Shown piece by piece: positions 17,868-27,475 of a stretch of DNA of 64,000 nt. A program made the translations under genes and the position numbers. The DNA is from Micromonospora pattaloongensis (GTDB lineage: Bacteria > Actinomycetota > Actinomycetes > Mycobacteriales > Micromonosporaceae): contig NZ_FNPH01000002.1 in the NCBI RefSeq assembly GCF_900107255.1, forward strand, positions 558,001 to 622,000, read 5' to 3'. The notes under the pieces were generated by a model. That model was not told the DNA's origin. It saw only the letters and a program-made list of their open reading frames with translations, and searched no databases. The stretch's first letter is position 1; every line of letters starts with the position of its first letter.

Positions 17868-18422
17868 ATGCTCATCATCCGCCGCGAACGGCCCGAGGAC
17901 GCCGCGGCCGTCGCGGACGTCCACGTGCGCACCTGGCAGACCGCGTACGCCGGTCTCATGCCGCCGGAGGTGCTGGGCCGGCTCAACCCGGCCGCCTGGG
18001 CGCAACGCCGCCGCGACGTCGGCACCGCCGACCCCGACCACCCGTTCGTCACGCTCGTCGCCGCCGAGGCCGACGCGGTGCTCGGGTTCGCGACCGTCGG
18101 CCCGTACCGCAACAACCAGGACCCGGACGACCTCGACGGCGCGCACGGGGAGCTCCTGAGCATGTACGTGGACCCGCTCCGCTGGGGGGAGGGCGTCGGG
18201 CGGGCGCTGATGGCGGCGGTGCTCGCGGAGACCTCCGACCGCGCCTGGCGCCAGCTGCGGCTGTGGGTACTGGCCGGGAACACCCGGGGGCGGCGCTTCT
18301 TCGAGCGGGCCGGGCTAGCGCCCGACGGGGAGAGTTGCGTCTACGACCTGCCCCTCGGCCCCCGACAGCCGCCGCTGCCGCTCACCGAGCTCCGCTACGC
18401 CCGCCCCCTCGGCCCCACCTGA
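17868..18422 (+). CDS. GNAT family N-acetyltransferase
   Basis: A 184-residue single-domain acetyl-CoA-dependent acetyltransferase. Motif A (acetyl-CoA loop) is at LLSMYVDPLRWGEGVGRALM, about residues 94-113, and motif B at LWVLAGNTRGRRFFERAGL. The N-terminal block AAAVADVHVRTWQTAYAGLM is typical of a broad actinobacterial GNAT subfamily of unknown substrate. The last 108 bases overlap, in the opposite direction, the end of the GT87 gene. Confidence 0.85.
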   Translation: MLIIRRERPEDAAAVADVHVRTWQTAYAGLMPPEVLGRLNPAAWAQRRRDVGTADPDHPFVTLVAAEADAVLGFATVGPYRNNQDPDDLDGAHGELLSMYVDPLRWGEGVGRALMAAVLAETSDRAWRQLRLWVLAGNTRGRRFFERAGLAPDGESCVYDLPLGPRQPPLPLTELRYARPLGPT

Positions 18423-19649
18423 CGGGTCCCGCTCCCGCACCGGCATCGCCACCAGCAGCGCCAGCGACACCCAGACGTAGGCACTGCTGCCCACGAAGCC
18501 GACCGGGCCCTTGGAGTTGTGCTCCCAGATCCAGACGATCCCGCTGGACAACACCGCGTACGCGACGGCCAGCGACGCCAGCCGGCGACGGCGCTCCGGG
18601 CTGCCGGCGGGGGCGGCGAACGCCCGGTCGGCGGTCAGCAGCAGCGCCGGCAGCAACCACACCAGGTGGTGCACCCAGGTGACCGGGCTGACCAGGCCGC
18701 CGACGATGCCGGTGAGGGCCAGGCCGGTCGCGGCGTCCACCGGTCGGCGCGGCGCGCGGCGGCGCCGGGTGACGGCGGCGACCAGCGCCGGGGGCACCGC
18801 CCGGAGCCGCCACAACCAGATCGCGAGCACGACGCACACCAGCAACGGCCAGAGCGGCTCCGTGAGCGCGGGCGCGCCGAGCCGCTCCAGCATGCCCTGC
18901 AGCGACTGGTTGGAGATGAACGCCAGCACCCCGACCCGGTCGGTGTTCGGCAGCGCCGAGAACCAGAATTCGCGGGTCGCGTCCGGGGCGACCGCCGCGG
19001 CGAGCAGCGTGGCGGCGGCCGCGGTCGCGGTCGCGGTGACGGCGGCGCGCCAGCGGCGGGTCACCAGCAGGTAGATGAGGAAGATGCCGGGGGTCAGTTT
19101 GATCGCGGTGGCCAGCCCGACGCCGACCCCGGCCCAGCGGCTCCCCCGGGCGACGAGCCGGAGCAGGTCGGCGGCGACCAGGAAGAGCAGCAGCGTGTTG
19201 ACCTGACCGAAGCTGACGGTCTCGCGCAGCGGCTCGAAGACCGCGGCCAGACAGGCGGCGACCGCGACGGCGAACCAGGGGGTCCAGCCCTGCCGCCGCG
19301 CGATCGGGGCGACCAGCCACCACAGCACCAGCCCGGTGGTGACCACGGTCAGCGTCACGCTGATCACCTGCGCTCCCCCGAGCGGGATCAGCGCCATCGG
19401 CAGCATCAGCAGCGCCGCGAACGGCGGATAGGTGAAGCCGTACGGGGTGTACGCCTTGAGGTAGTCGTAGATCTCGCCGCCGTCGCGGACCCAGTGGCTC
19501 AGCGCGCCGTAGTAGACGCGCAGATCGAAGAAGTGGTTACGCCGGGCGAGCACCACCAGCAGGCCGGCGGCCACGAGCGCGAGCACGGCCACCGTGGCGA
19601 CCTGACGCCCGGTGCGGGCGCGCGCGGCTCCGATCGCCCCCTGCGACAC
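18315..19649 (-). CDS. GT87 (DUF2029) family polyprenyl-phosphate-mannose-type glycosyltransferase
   Basis: A polytopic membrane glycosyltransferase of 444 residues with about ten membrane segments. Known GT87 enzymes (PimE of mycobacteria) are alpha-1,2-mannosyltransferases acting on the outer face of the membrane with a lipid-linked sugar donor. The family's first loop is visible: an acidic DLRVYYGALSHWVRDGG after the first membrane segment, then LKAYTPYGFTYPPFAALLML. GTG 19649 was chosen for its GGGAGG ribosome site; the longer open frame upstream overlaps the divergent acetyltransferase. The C-terminal tail runs 108 bases into the opposing GNAT gene. The acceptor is unknown; phosphatidylinositol mannosides or lipoglycans are possible (inference). 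Confidence 0.85.
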   Translation of the reverse strand: MSQGAIGAARARTGRQVATVAVLALVAAGLLVVLARRNHFFDLRVYYGALSHWVRDGGEIYDYLKAYTPYGFTYPPFAALLMLPMALIPLGGAQVISVTLTVVTTGLVLWWLVAPIARRQGWTPWFAVAVAACLAAVFEPLRETVSFGQVNTLLLFLVAADLLRLVARGSRWAGVGVGLATAIKLTPGIFLIYLLVTRRWRAAVTATATAAAATLLAAAVAPDATREFWFSALPNTDRVGVLAFISNQSLQGMLERLGAPALTEPLWPLLVCVVLAIWLWRLRAVPPALVAAVTRRRRAPRRPVDAATGLALTGIVGGLVSPVTWVHHLVWLLPALLLTADRAFAAPAGSPERRRRLASLAVAYAVLSSGIVWIWEHNSKGPVGFVGSSAYVWVSLALLVAMPVRERDPSGGAEGAGVAELGERQRRLSGAEGQVVDATLPVGR

Positions 19650-19683
19650 TGCGTCCTCCCTGAAGTCCGTACGCTGACCACTC

Positions 19684-20247
19684 ATGTCGCTCGGATATGT
19701 CCGCCCAGCCCGCCCCGAGGACGCCGGCGAGGTCGCGCGGGTCCAGTTGGCGACCTGGCGGGTCGCGTATCGGCGGTTGCTGCCGAAGCACGTGCTCGAC
19801 CGGCTGGACGAGGCGTGGCTGACCCGCCAGTGGCGCGCCGCGATCGAGGCCCCGCCGTCGGAACGGCACCGTGTGCTGGTCGCCGTCGAGCAGGCCGACC
19901 AATCGTACTTGGTGGGTTTCGCGGCCTCCGGGCCCGTGGACGAGCAGGCGCTCGCCCCGGAGGAGCCGGCCGAGGCGCTCGGGCCCGGCGCGGTGGCGGT
20001 CACCGATCTGCTCGTGGAGCCGCGCTGGGGGCGGCGCGGGCACGGCAGCCGGCTGCTGTCGGCCAGCGTCGACCTGTGGCGGGAGGACGGCTTCGCGACC
20101 GCGGTGGCCTGGGCCTACGAGGGCGACGAGGCGACCCGGAAGTTCCTCACCTCCACCGGATGGGAGCCCGACGGCGCGGCACGCGCCCTCGACGTCGACG
20201 ACATGCTGGTCCCCCAGCTCCGCCTGCACGTCTCCCTGGCCGAGTAA
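19684..20247 (+). CDS. GNAT family N-acetyltransferase
   Basis: A second acetyltransferase, 187 residues, of the same general subfamily as the one at 17868 (VARVQLATWRVAYRRLLPKH). The acetyl-CoA loop is VTDLLVEPRWGRRGHGSRLL at about residues 104-123; motif B is AWAYEGDEATRKFLTSTGW. No ribosome site is visible; TACGCT ends eight bases before the ATG. It is divergent from the GT87 gene with only 34 bases between the starts, so the two promoters must overlap. The substrate is unknown. Confidence 0.84.
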   Translation: MSLGYVRPARPEDAGEVARVQLATWRVAYRRLLPKHVLDRLDEAWLTRQWRAAIEAPPSERHRVLVAVEQADQSYLVGFAASGPVDEQALAPEEPAEALGPGAVAVTDLLVEPRWGRRGHGSRLLSASVDLWREDGFATAVAWAYEGDEATRKFLTSTGWEPDGAARALDVDDMLVPQLRLHVSLAE

Positions 20248-20282
20248 CGGCTCCCCCGCGTCGCGATCCTGCAGGCGGAGCG

Positions 20283-21068
<786 letters not shown>

Positions 21069-21094
21069 TCACGAAACAGCGCACGTCCGGGCGA

Positions 21095-22459
21095 CTACCG
21101 CGCGAAGTCGCCCTCGTCGAACGGACCGACCACGGCCAGCGCCATCGGCCGGCTCAGCAGCTCGGCCGCGAGGCGGTTGACCTCGTCGGCGGTCACCGCG
21201 TCGACCCGGGCCAGCAGCTCGTCGACGGAGAGCAGGTCGCCGAAGAGCAGCTCACCCTTGGCCAGCCGGCTCATCCGTGATCCGGTGTCCTCCAGGCCGA
21301 GCACGTACGAGCCCTTCGCCATGCCCTTTCCTCGGGCCAGCTCGGCGTCGGTGATCCCGTCCGCGGCCACCTTCGCCAACTCGGTACGGGTCAGCTCCAG
21401 CACCTCGTCGACCTTGCCCGGCGCGCAGCCGGCGTAGACCGCGAAGACGCCGCTGTCGGCGTACTGGCTGGAGTAGGAGTAGACGGAGTACGCGAGCCCG
21501 CGGCGTTCGCGGATCTCCTGGAAGAGCCGGCTGGACATGCCGCCGCCGAGCACGTTGTTGAGCACGCCGAGCGCGAACCGCCGCTCGTCGAGCCGCCCGA
21601 TGCCCTCGCAGCCCAGCACCACGTGCGCCTGCTCGGTCTCCTTGGCGCGCACCACGGTGCGGGTGCCGGTCCGCACGGCCGGCGCGGCCGGGCGGTGACC
21701 GGCGGGCTCGGCCGGCGCGACCTCCAACGGCGTGCCGCGCAGCGCCTGCCGCACCTGCCGCACCACCTCGGCGTGGTCGAGGTTGCCGGCCGCGGCGATG
21801 ACGATGGCGGGGGCGGCGTAGCGGCGCCGGTAGAAGCCCTGGATCTGTCGGCGGGTCATCGCGGAGACGGTCTGCTCGGTGCCGGAGATCAGCCGGCCCA
21901 GCGGGTGCGTGCCGTAGATCGCCTCGGTGAACAGGTCGTGCACCTCGTCGCCGGGCTCGTCGTCGTGCATGGCGATCTCTTCGAGGATGACGGCCCGCTC
22001 GGTCTCCACGTCCGCGGCGGCGAGCACCGAGTCCGCGACCAGGTCACAGACCACGTCGACCGCGAGCGGCAGGTCCTCGTCGAGCACCCGCGCGTAGTAG
22101 CAGGTGTACTCCTTGGTGGTGAAGGCGTTGGTCTCGCCCCCGACCGCCTCGATCTCCGAGGAGATCTGCAGTGCGCTGCGCTTGCGGGTGCCCTTGAAGA
22201 GCAGGTGCTCCAGGAAGTGCGAGACGCCGGACTGGGCCGGCGTCTCGTCGCGGGACCCGACCGCCACCCAGACCCCGAACGACACGCTGCGCGTCGTCGG
22301 GATCGCCTCGGTGAGGATCCGCAGCCCGCTGGGGAGCACCGTCCGCCGGACGGTGCCGCCCAGGGGGTCGGCCGACACGGTGCGGGTGACCGCCCGGGCC
22401 GGCGCTTGCGCGCCGGCCCGGGAACTGGTCGATCGTGTTGTGCGCGACGCGCGATTCAT
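21095..22459 (-). CDS. M16 family zinc peptidase (PepR / processing-peptidase-like)
   Basis: A 454-residue pitrilysin-clan peptidase. The inverted zinc motif HxxEH is H81-FLE-H85 (SHFLEHLLFKGTRKR) and the distal glutamate lies in ETERAVILEEI. Two M16 halves are present, the second with the R/Y block (AYSVYSYSSQYADSGVFAVY) that shapes the substrate chamber. The N-terminal 30 residues are Ser/Thr/Arg-rich and look unstructured. The gene starts 8 bases after pnp, as in Streptomyces and mycobacteria; the pnp-pepR link is conserved but the natural substrate is not established. Confidence 0.93.
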   Translation of the reverse strand: MNRASRTTRSTSSRAGAQAPARAVTRTVSADPLGGTVRRTVLPSGLRILTEAIPTTRSVSFGVWVAVGSRDETPAQSGVSHFLEHLLFKGTRKRSALQISSEIEAVGGETNAFTTKEYTCYYARVLDEDLPLAVDVVCDLVADSVLAAADVETERAVILEEIAMHDDEPGDEVHDLFTEAIYGTHPLGRLISGTEQTVSAMTRRQIQGFYRRRYAAPAIVIAAAGNLDHAEVVRQVRQALRGTPLEVAPAEPAGHRPAAPAVRTGTRTVVRAKETEQAHVVLGCEGIGRLDERRFALGVLNNVLGGGMSSRLFQEIRERRGLAYSVYSYSSQYADSGVFAVYAGCAPGKVDEVLELTRTELAKVAADGITDAELARGKGMAKGSYVLGLEDTGSRMSRLAKGELLFGDLLSVDELLARVDAVTADEVNRLAAELLSRPMALAVVGPFDEGDFAR

Positions 22460-22467
22460 CGCACGCG

Positions 22468-24858
22468 TCAGCTGTGCCGGGTGCGACGGCGACGCTCGCC
22501 GCCGCCCTCGCCACCGCCTTCGCCGCCCTCGCCGCTCTCGTCACGGCCACGGCCCGGGCCGCGCTCGCCACGCTCACGGTCGCCGCGGTCCCGCGGAGCC
22601 CGGTCGCCGCGCTCGCGCCCGGCCGGGCGCTCGCCACCGGCGGGACGCTCGCCGCCGGCCGCGGCCGGCGCCTCCTCGCCCTCCGGGCGCACCTTGTCCA
22701 GGTAGATCTTGCCGCGGGCGTCGATGTCCGCGATCTGCACCTCGACCTTGTCGCCGACGTTGAGGAAGTCCTCGACCTTCTCGACCCGCTTGCCGTCGCC
22801 CACCTTCGAGATGTGCAGCAGGCCGTCGCGGCCGGGCAGCAGCGAGATGAAGGCGCCGAACGCGGCGGTCTTCACCACGGTGCCGAGGAACCGGTCGCCG
22901 ACCTTGGGCAGCGTGGGGTTCGCGATCGCGTTGATCCGCTCGACCGCCGCCTCGGCGGAGGGGCCGTTGGTCGCGCCGACGTAGATGGTGCCGTCGTCCT
23001 CGATGGAGATCTCGGCGCCGGTCTCGTCCTGGATCGCGTTGATGGTCTGACCCTTCGGGCCGATCACCATGCCGATCTTGTCGACCGGGATCTTCACCGT
23101 GGTCACCCGCGGCGCGTAGTCGGACATCGTCGCCGGCGCGTCGATCGCGGCCGCCATCACCCCGAGGATGGTCTGCCGGGCCTCGCGGGCCTGCTGGAGC
23201 GCGGCCGCCAGCACGTCCGACGGGATGCCGTTGAGCTTGGTGTCGAGCTGCAGCGCGGTGACGTACTCCGGGGTGCCGGCGACCTTGAAGTCCATGTCGC
23301 CGAACGCGTCCTCGGCGCCGAGGATGTCGGTCAGCGTCACGTACTCGGTCTTGCCGTCGACCTCGTCGGAGATCAGGCCCATCGCGATGCCGGCGACCGG
23401 CGCCTTCAGCGGCACACCGGCCGACAGCAGCGCCAGGGTCGACGCGCAGACCGAACCCATGCTGGTGGAGCCGTTGGACCCGAGCGCCTCGGAGACCTGG
23501 CGGATGGCGTACGGGAACTCCTCGCGCGCCGGCAGCACCGGGATCAGGGCCCGCTCGGCGAGCGCGCCGTGCCCGATCTCGCGCCGCTTCGGCGCGCCGA
23601 CCCGGCCGGTCTCACCGACGGAGTACGGCGGGAAGTTGTAGTTGTGCATGTAGCGCTTGGACTTCTCCGGCGAGAGCGTGTCCAGCGCCTGCTCCATGCG
23701 GAGCATGTTCAGCGTGGTGACGCCGAGGATCTGCGTCTCGCCGCGCTCGAACAGGGCGCTGCCGTGCACCCGCGGCAGCACGCCGACCTGGGCGGTCAGG
23801 TCGCGGATGTCGCGCGGGCCGCGGCCGTCGATCCGGACCTGGTCGCGCAGCACGCGGCTGCGCATCTCCGACTTGGTCAGCGACCGGAAGGCCGCGCCGA
23901 TCTCCTTCTCACGCCCCTCGAACTGGGCGGAGAGCTGCTCGTACGCCTTTTCCTTGACGCGGTCCAGGGCCTCCTCGCGGTCCGCCTTGCCGGCGATCCG
24001 CAGCGCCTCGGCGACCTCGGAGCGGACCGCGCCGGCGACCGCCTCGTAGACGTCGTCGCTGTAGTCGAGGAAGATCGGGAACTCGACGACCGGCTTGGCC
24101 GCGACGTCGGCCAGCTCGCTCTGCGCCCGGCACAGCTCCCGGATGGCCGGCTTGGCGGCCTCCAGGCCGCTGGCCACGACCTCCTCGGTGGGCGCCGTGG
24201 CGCCACCGGCGATCAGCTTGGCGGTGTGCTCGGTGGCCTCGGCCTCGACCATCATGATCGCGACGTCACCGTCGGGCAGCGTGCGGCCGGCGACCACCAT
24301 GTCGAAGGTGGCCCGCTCCAGCTCCTCGTAGGTCGGGAACGCGACCCACTGCCCGTCCACGCACGCCATCCGGGTCGCCCCGATCGGGCCGGAGAACGGC
24401 AGGCCGGAGAGCTTGGTCGACATGGAGGCCGCGTTGATCGCCACGACGTCGTACGGGTGCTGCGGGTCGAGCGCGAGAACGGTCTCGACGACCTGGACCT
24501 CGTTGCGCAGCCCCTTGACGAAGCTGGGGCGCAGCGGCCGGTCGATCAGCCGGCAGGTGAGGATCGCGTCCTCGCTCGGCCGTCCCTCGCGGCGGAAGAA
24601 CGAGCCGGGGATGCGACCCGCGGCGTACATCCGCTCCTCGACGTCGACGGTCAGCGGGAAGAAGTCGAAGTGCTCCTTCGGCTGCTTGCTCGCGGTCGTC
24701 GCGGAGAGGACCACCGTCTCGCCGAGCTGGGCGATGACGGAGCCGGCGGCCTGGCGGGCGAGGCGGCCGGTGGAGAAGGTGATCTCACGCGTCCCGAAGG
24801 ACCCGTTGTCGATCACGGCCTTGCTGTGCTGGTTGCCCAGCGAGTTCTGGTCTGCCAT
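22468..24858 (-). CDS. pnp: Polyribonucleotide nucleotidyltransferase (PNPase)
   Basis: Phosphorolytic 3'-to-5' exoribonuclease and, in actinobacteria, the main RNA 3'-tailing enzyme; 796 residues from ATG 24858 ([19 protein letters not shown]). Two RNase PH domains flank an all-helical domain, then come KH ([20 protein letters not shown], near residue 605) and S1 ([20 protein letters not shown]). The last 60 residues are an Arg/Gly/Glu-rich low-complexity tail ([19 protein letters not shown]), a common actinobacterial extension probably for RNA or RNase E contact. AAGGAG lies about 13 bases before the ATG, rather far. It is preceded by a 234-base leader after rpsO. Confidence 0.96.
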   Translation of the reverse strand: MADQNSLGNQHSKAVIDNGSFGTREITFSTGRLARQAAGSVIAQLGETVVLSATTASKQPKEHFDFFPLTVDVEERMYAAGRIPGSFFRREGRPSEDAILTCRLIDRPLRPSFVKGLRNEVQVVETVLALDPQHPYDVVAINAASMSTKLSGLPFSGPIGATRMACVDGQWVAFPTYEELERATFDMVVAGRTLPDGDVAIMMVEAEATEHTAKLIAGGATAPTEEVVASGLEAAKPAIRELCRAQSELADVAAKPVVEFPIFLDYSDDVYEAVAGAVRSEVAEALRIAGKADREEALDRVKEKAYEQLSAQFEGREKEIGAAFRSLTKSEMRSRVLRDQVRIDGRGPRDIRDLTAQVGVLPRVHGSALFERGETQILGVTTLNMLRMEQALDTLSPEKSKRYMHNYNFPPYSVGETGRVGAPKRREIGHGALAERALIPVLPAREEFPYAIRQVSEALGSNGSTSMGSVCASTLALLSAGVPLKAPVAGIAMGLISDEVDGKTEYVTLTDILGAEDAFGDMDFKVAGTPEYVTALQLDTKLNGIPSDVLAAALQQAREARQTILGVMAAAIDAPATMSDYAPRVTTVKIPVDKIGMVIGPKGQTINAIQDETGAEISIEDDGTIYVGATNGPSAEAAVERINAIANPTLPKVGDRFLGTVVKTAAFGAFISLLPGRDGLLHISKVGDGKRVEKVEDFLNVGDKVEVQIADIDARGKIYLDKVRPEGEEAPAAAGGERPAGGERPAGRERGDRAPRDRGDRERGERGPGRGRDESGEGGEGGGEGGGERRRRTRHS

Positions 24859-25053
24859 CAGTGCGTTGCACTCCTTTGTGTCGTTGGGGCCCACGACCTC
24901 GGGGAGCTGCTCAGACGGCCGGTCATCGATTGAAGCGCCCGGGGGAGCCGGCTTCGCGCCGGCCGGCCCGGGGGCCACTACCGAGGACCGGTGCGCTGAC
25001 CGGCTCCCCACGGGGTGGTCGAGCTCGCCCCGGTATTCGGGTGGTGAGACGCC

Positions 25054-25088
25054 AGCGGGGAGCGACCGCCGCGCGATCGCTCCCCGCT
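25054..25088 (-). terminator. Hairpin terminator/attenuator behind rpsO
   Basis: AGCGGGGAGCGA (25054-25065) and TCGCTCCCCGCT (25077-25088) form a perfect 12-base stem with an 11-base loop, four bases after the rpsO stop on the minus strand. It separates rpsO from pnp and may also be the processing site from which PNPase autocontrol starts, as known in other bacteria. The rest of the 234-base gap holds a second GC hairpin near 24940-24972 but no gene. Confidence 0.65.
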
Positions 25089-25092
25089 CACG

Positions 25093-25362
25093 TCACCGCC
25101 GCAGGCCGAGTCGCTCGATGAGCGAACGGTAGCGGTTGATGTCCTTCTTCTGCATGTAGTTCAGCAGTCGCCGGCGGCGACCGACCAGCAGCAGCAGACC
25201 ACGACGGCTGTGGTGGTCGTGCTTGTGCACCTTCAGGTGCTCGGTGAGGTCGGCGATGCGCTTGGTGAGGACCGCCACCTGCACCTCGGGGGAACCCGTG
25301 TCACCCTCGACGGTGGCGTACTCCTGGCGGATCTTGGCCTTGGCTTCCTGGTCGAGCGCCAT
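25093..25362 (-). CDS. rpsO: 30S ribosomal protein S15
   Basis: An 89-residue primary 16S-rRNA-binding protein. The whole chain matches S15: [20 protein letters not shown], then [20 protein letters not shown] and [23 protein letters not shown] 25362 has AGGGAG five bases upstream; the open frame before it is leader. It has its own 159-base upstream region after ribF and a strong hairpin after its stop, followed by pnp. Confidence 0.98.
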   Translation of the reverse strand: MALDQEAKAKIRQEYATVEGDTGSPEVQVAVLTKRIADLTEHLKVHKHDHHSRRGLLLLVGRRRRLLNYMQKKDINRYRSLIERLGLRR

Positions 25363-25521
25363 CTTCTCCCTGTTCTGTGGGTTCGTCACAAACCTCGCAC
25401 CCGCGGCGTCGTGCAGGCACGCGAGGCCCATCGTCGGCAAATCCGACGTCCCGCCCAGGCTACCAGCCCACCGGCGCGACCACCCGTCAGGCCGCCCCCG
25501 TGGGGCCCGGCGGCGGCGCGG

Positions 25522-26454
25522 CTAGCCCAGCACCTCACGCGTACGGGCGACGTCCTCGGTGATCTGCGCCACCAGCGCGTCGACCCCCTCGTACCGGCGC
25601 ATCTCCCGCAGCTGCGCGACGAAGTCCAGGCAGAGCCGCTCGCCGTAGAGGTCGCCCTCGAAATCGAGCACGTACGCCTCCACCCGGCGCTCCCGCCCGG
25701 AGAAGGTGGGGTTGGTGCCGATCGACACCGCCGCCGGCAGCGCCGGACCGCGCCCCGCCCCCCGCACCAGCCGGGCGGCGTACACCCCGTCGGCGGGCAC
25801 CGCGGCGTGCCGGTGCGTGAGCAGGTTGGCGGTGGGAAAGCCCAGCTCGCGGCCGCGCTGGTCGCCGCGGACCACCACCCCCTCCAGGCGGTGTGGGCGG
25901 CCGAGCGCCGCGGCCGCCGCGGTCACGTCGCCGGCGGCGACGCAGGCCCGGATGTACGTGGACGAGAAGACCGTGTCGTCGACGGCGACCAGCGGAGCGT
26001 CCTCCACCCCGAAGCCGAACGTGCGCCCCAGCTGTCCCAGCAGCGCCACCGTGCCGGCCGCTTTGTGCCCGAACCGGAAGTTCTCCCCCACCACGACGAG
26101 CGCCGCGTGCAGGTGCTCGACGAGCATGTCGTGCACGAACTGCTCGGCCGGCAGCCGGGAGAACTCCGGGGTGAACGGCACCACGCAGAGCACGTCGACG
26201 CCGAGCGCCTCGATCAGCTCCGCCTTGCGGGCCGGCTCGGTGAGCACCGCCGGGTGCGAGCCCGGCCGGACCACCTCGGCGGGGTGCGGGTCGAAGGTGA
26301 CCACGACCGAACGCACCCCCAGCTCCTTCGCGCGCGCGACCGCGTGCCCGATCGTCGCCTGGTGGCCCCGGTGGACGCCGTCGAAGACGCCGATGGTCAC
26401 CACCGAGCGCCCCCAGCCCGCGGGCACCGCCTCGAAGCCCCGCCACCGCTGCAT
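25522..26454 (-). CDS. ribF: Bifunctional riboflavin kinase / FAD synthetase
   Basis: A 310-residue enzyme that makes FMN and then FAD. The N-terminal nucleotidyltransferase domain shows VVTIGVFDGVHRGHQATIGH and the FRFGHKA-GTV loop; the C-terminal riboflavin kinase domain (about residues 180-310) has GRELGFPTANL and a PxxF-like NPTFSGRERRVEAYVLDF block. ATG 26454 was chosen because GGAGGAGG lies five bases upstream. It follows truB by 45 bases in the conserved truB-ribF-rpsO order. Confidence 0.96.
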   Translation of the reverse strand: MQRWRGFEAVPAGWGRSVVTIGVFDGVHRGHQATIGHAVARAKELGVRSVVVTFDPHPAEVVRPGSHPAVLTEPARKAELIEALGVDVLCVVPFTPEFSRLPAEQFVHDMLVEHLHAALVVVGENFRFGHKAAGTVALLGQLGRTFGFGVEDAPLVAVDDTVFSSTYIRACVAAGDVTAAAAALGRPHRLEGVVVRGDQRGRELGFPTANLLTHRHAAVPADGVYAARLVRGAGRGPALPAAVSIGTNPTFSGRERRVEAYVLDFEGDLYGERLCLDFVAQLREMRRYEGVDALVAQITEDVARTREVLG

Positions 26455-26499
26455 CCGTTCCTCCTCCTGGCCGTACGCCCGTGCTCGGCGCGGCACCGG

Positions 26500-27384
26500 T
26501 CACGCGGGCGCGAGGACGATCTCCGCCCGCGCCCGGCCGTCCCGCTCGCTGACCACCGCCAGCAGGCTGCCGTCGGGGGCGAAGACGGCGTACGGGCCCG
26601 CGATGCCGAGCTGTGCGATCGGCCCCCCGTGCGAGAGCACCTTAGCCTCGTCCGCGGTCGCGTCCCGGCGCGGGAAGAACCGGTCCGCCGCCGCGGCCAG
26701 CGGCAGGTTCACCACGTCCGGCGCCCGCTCCTCCAACTGCGGCAGGGTCGCCGCCTCGGCCAGCGTGAACCCGCCGACCGCGGTGCGGCGCAGCGCGGTG
26801 AGGTGACCGCCGACCCCGAGCGCGGCGCCGAGATCCCGGGCGAGCGCCCGGATGTACGTGCCGGACGAGCAGTCGACGTCGACGTCCACGTCGACCACGT
26901 CCGGGCCGGGGCGCCGGATGGCGAGCACGTCGAGGCGGGAGACGGTGACGCGGCGCGCGGCCAGGGTCACCTCCTCGCCCTCACGCACCCGCTTGTACGC
27001 CCGCTGCCCGTCCACCTTGATCGCGCTCACCGCGCTCGGCACCTGGTCGATCTCACCGGTCAGCGGCGTCAGGCCGGCGCGGATCTGCTCGTCGGTCACG
27101 TGCCCGGCCGGCGTCGCGGCCACGACCTCGCCCTCGGCGTCGTCGGTGACGGTGGACTGGCCGAGCCGGATCGTGGCGGTGTAGGACTTCGCGGAGCCGA
27201 TCACGTACGTGAGCAGCCGGGTGGCCCGGTTGACTCCGATCACGAGCACGCCGGTCGCCATCGGGTCGAGCGTGCCGCCGTGCCCGACGCGGCGGGTGCG
27301 CGCCAGCCGCCGGATCCGGGACACCACGTCGTGCGAGGTCATCCCGCCCGGCTTGTCCACCACGATCAGACCGTCCGCGCTCAC
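26500..27384 (-). CDS. truB: tRNA pseudouridine(55) synthase TruB
   Basis: Converts U55 of the T-loop to pseudouridine; 294 residues. The catalytic aspartate is D40 in VGHGGTLDPMATGVL, preceded by the KPGGMTSHDVVSR block. The substrate-binding YKRVREG and the C-terminal PUA-like part are present. I placed the start at GTG 27384 (VSADGLIVVDKPG), where homologues begin; the frame is open to a GTG at 27432. Neither start has a clear ribosome site, so expression may depend on read-through from the MATE gene. Confidence 0.94.
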   Translation of the reverse strand: MSADGLIVVDKPGGMTSHDVVSRIRRLARTRRVGHGGTLDPMATGVLVIGVNRATRLLTYVIGSAKSYTATIRLGQSTVTDDAEGEVVAATPAGHVTDEQIRAGLTPLTGEIDQVPSAVSAIKVDGQRAYKRVREGEEVTLAARRVTVSRLDVLAIRRPGPDVVDVDVDVDCSSGTYIRALARDLGAALGVGGHLTALRRTAVGGFTLAEAATLPQLEERAPDVVNLPLAAAADRFFPRRDATADEAKVLSHGGPIAQLGIAGPYAVFAPDGSLLAVVSERDGRARAEIVLAPA

Positions 27385-27475
27385 ACGCCCGCCCCACGTC
27401 GCCCGCTCATGGCGTCCAAGCGTGCCAGACACCCGGTCGGCGGTCGTCGAAGGCCCCCGTCCGATACGCCCCTGC

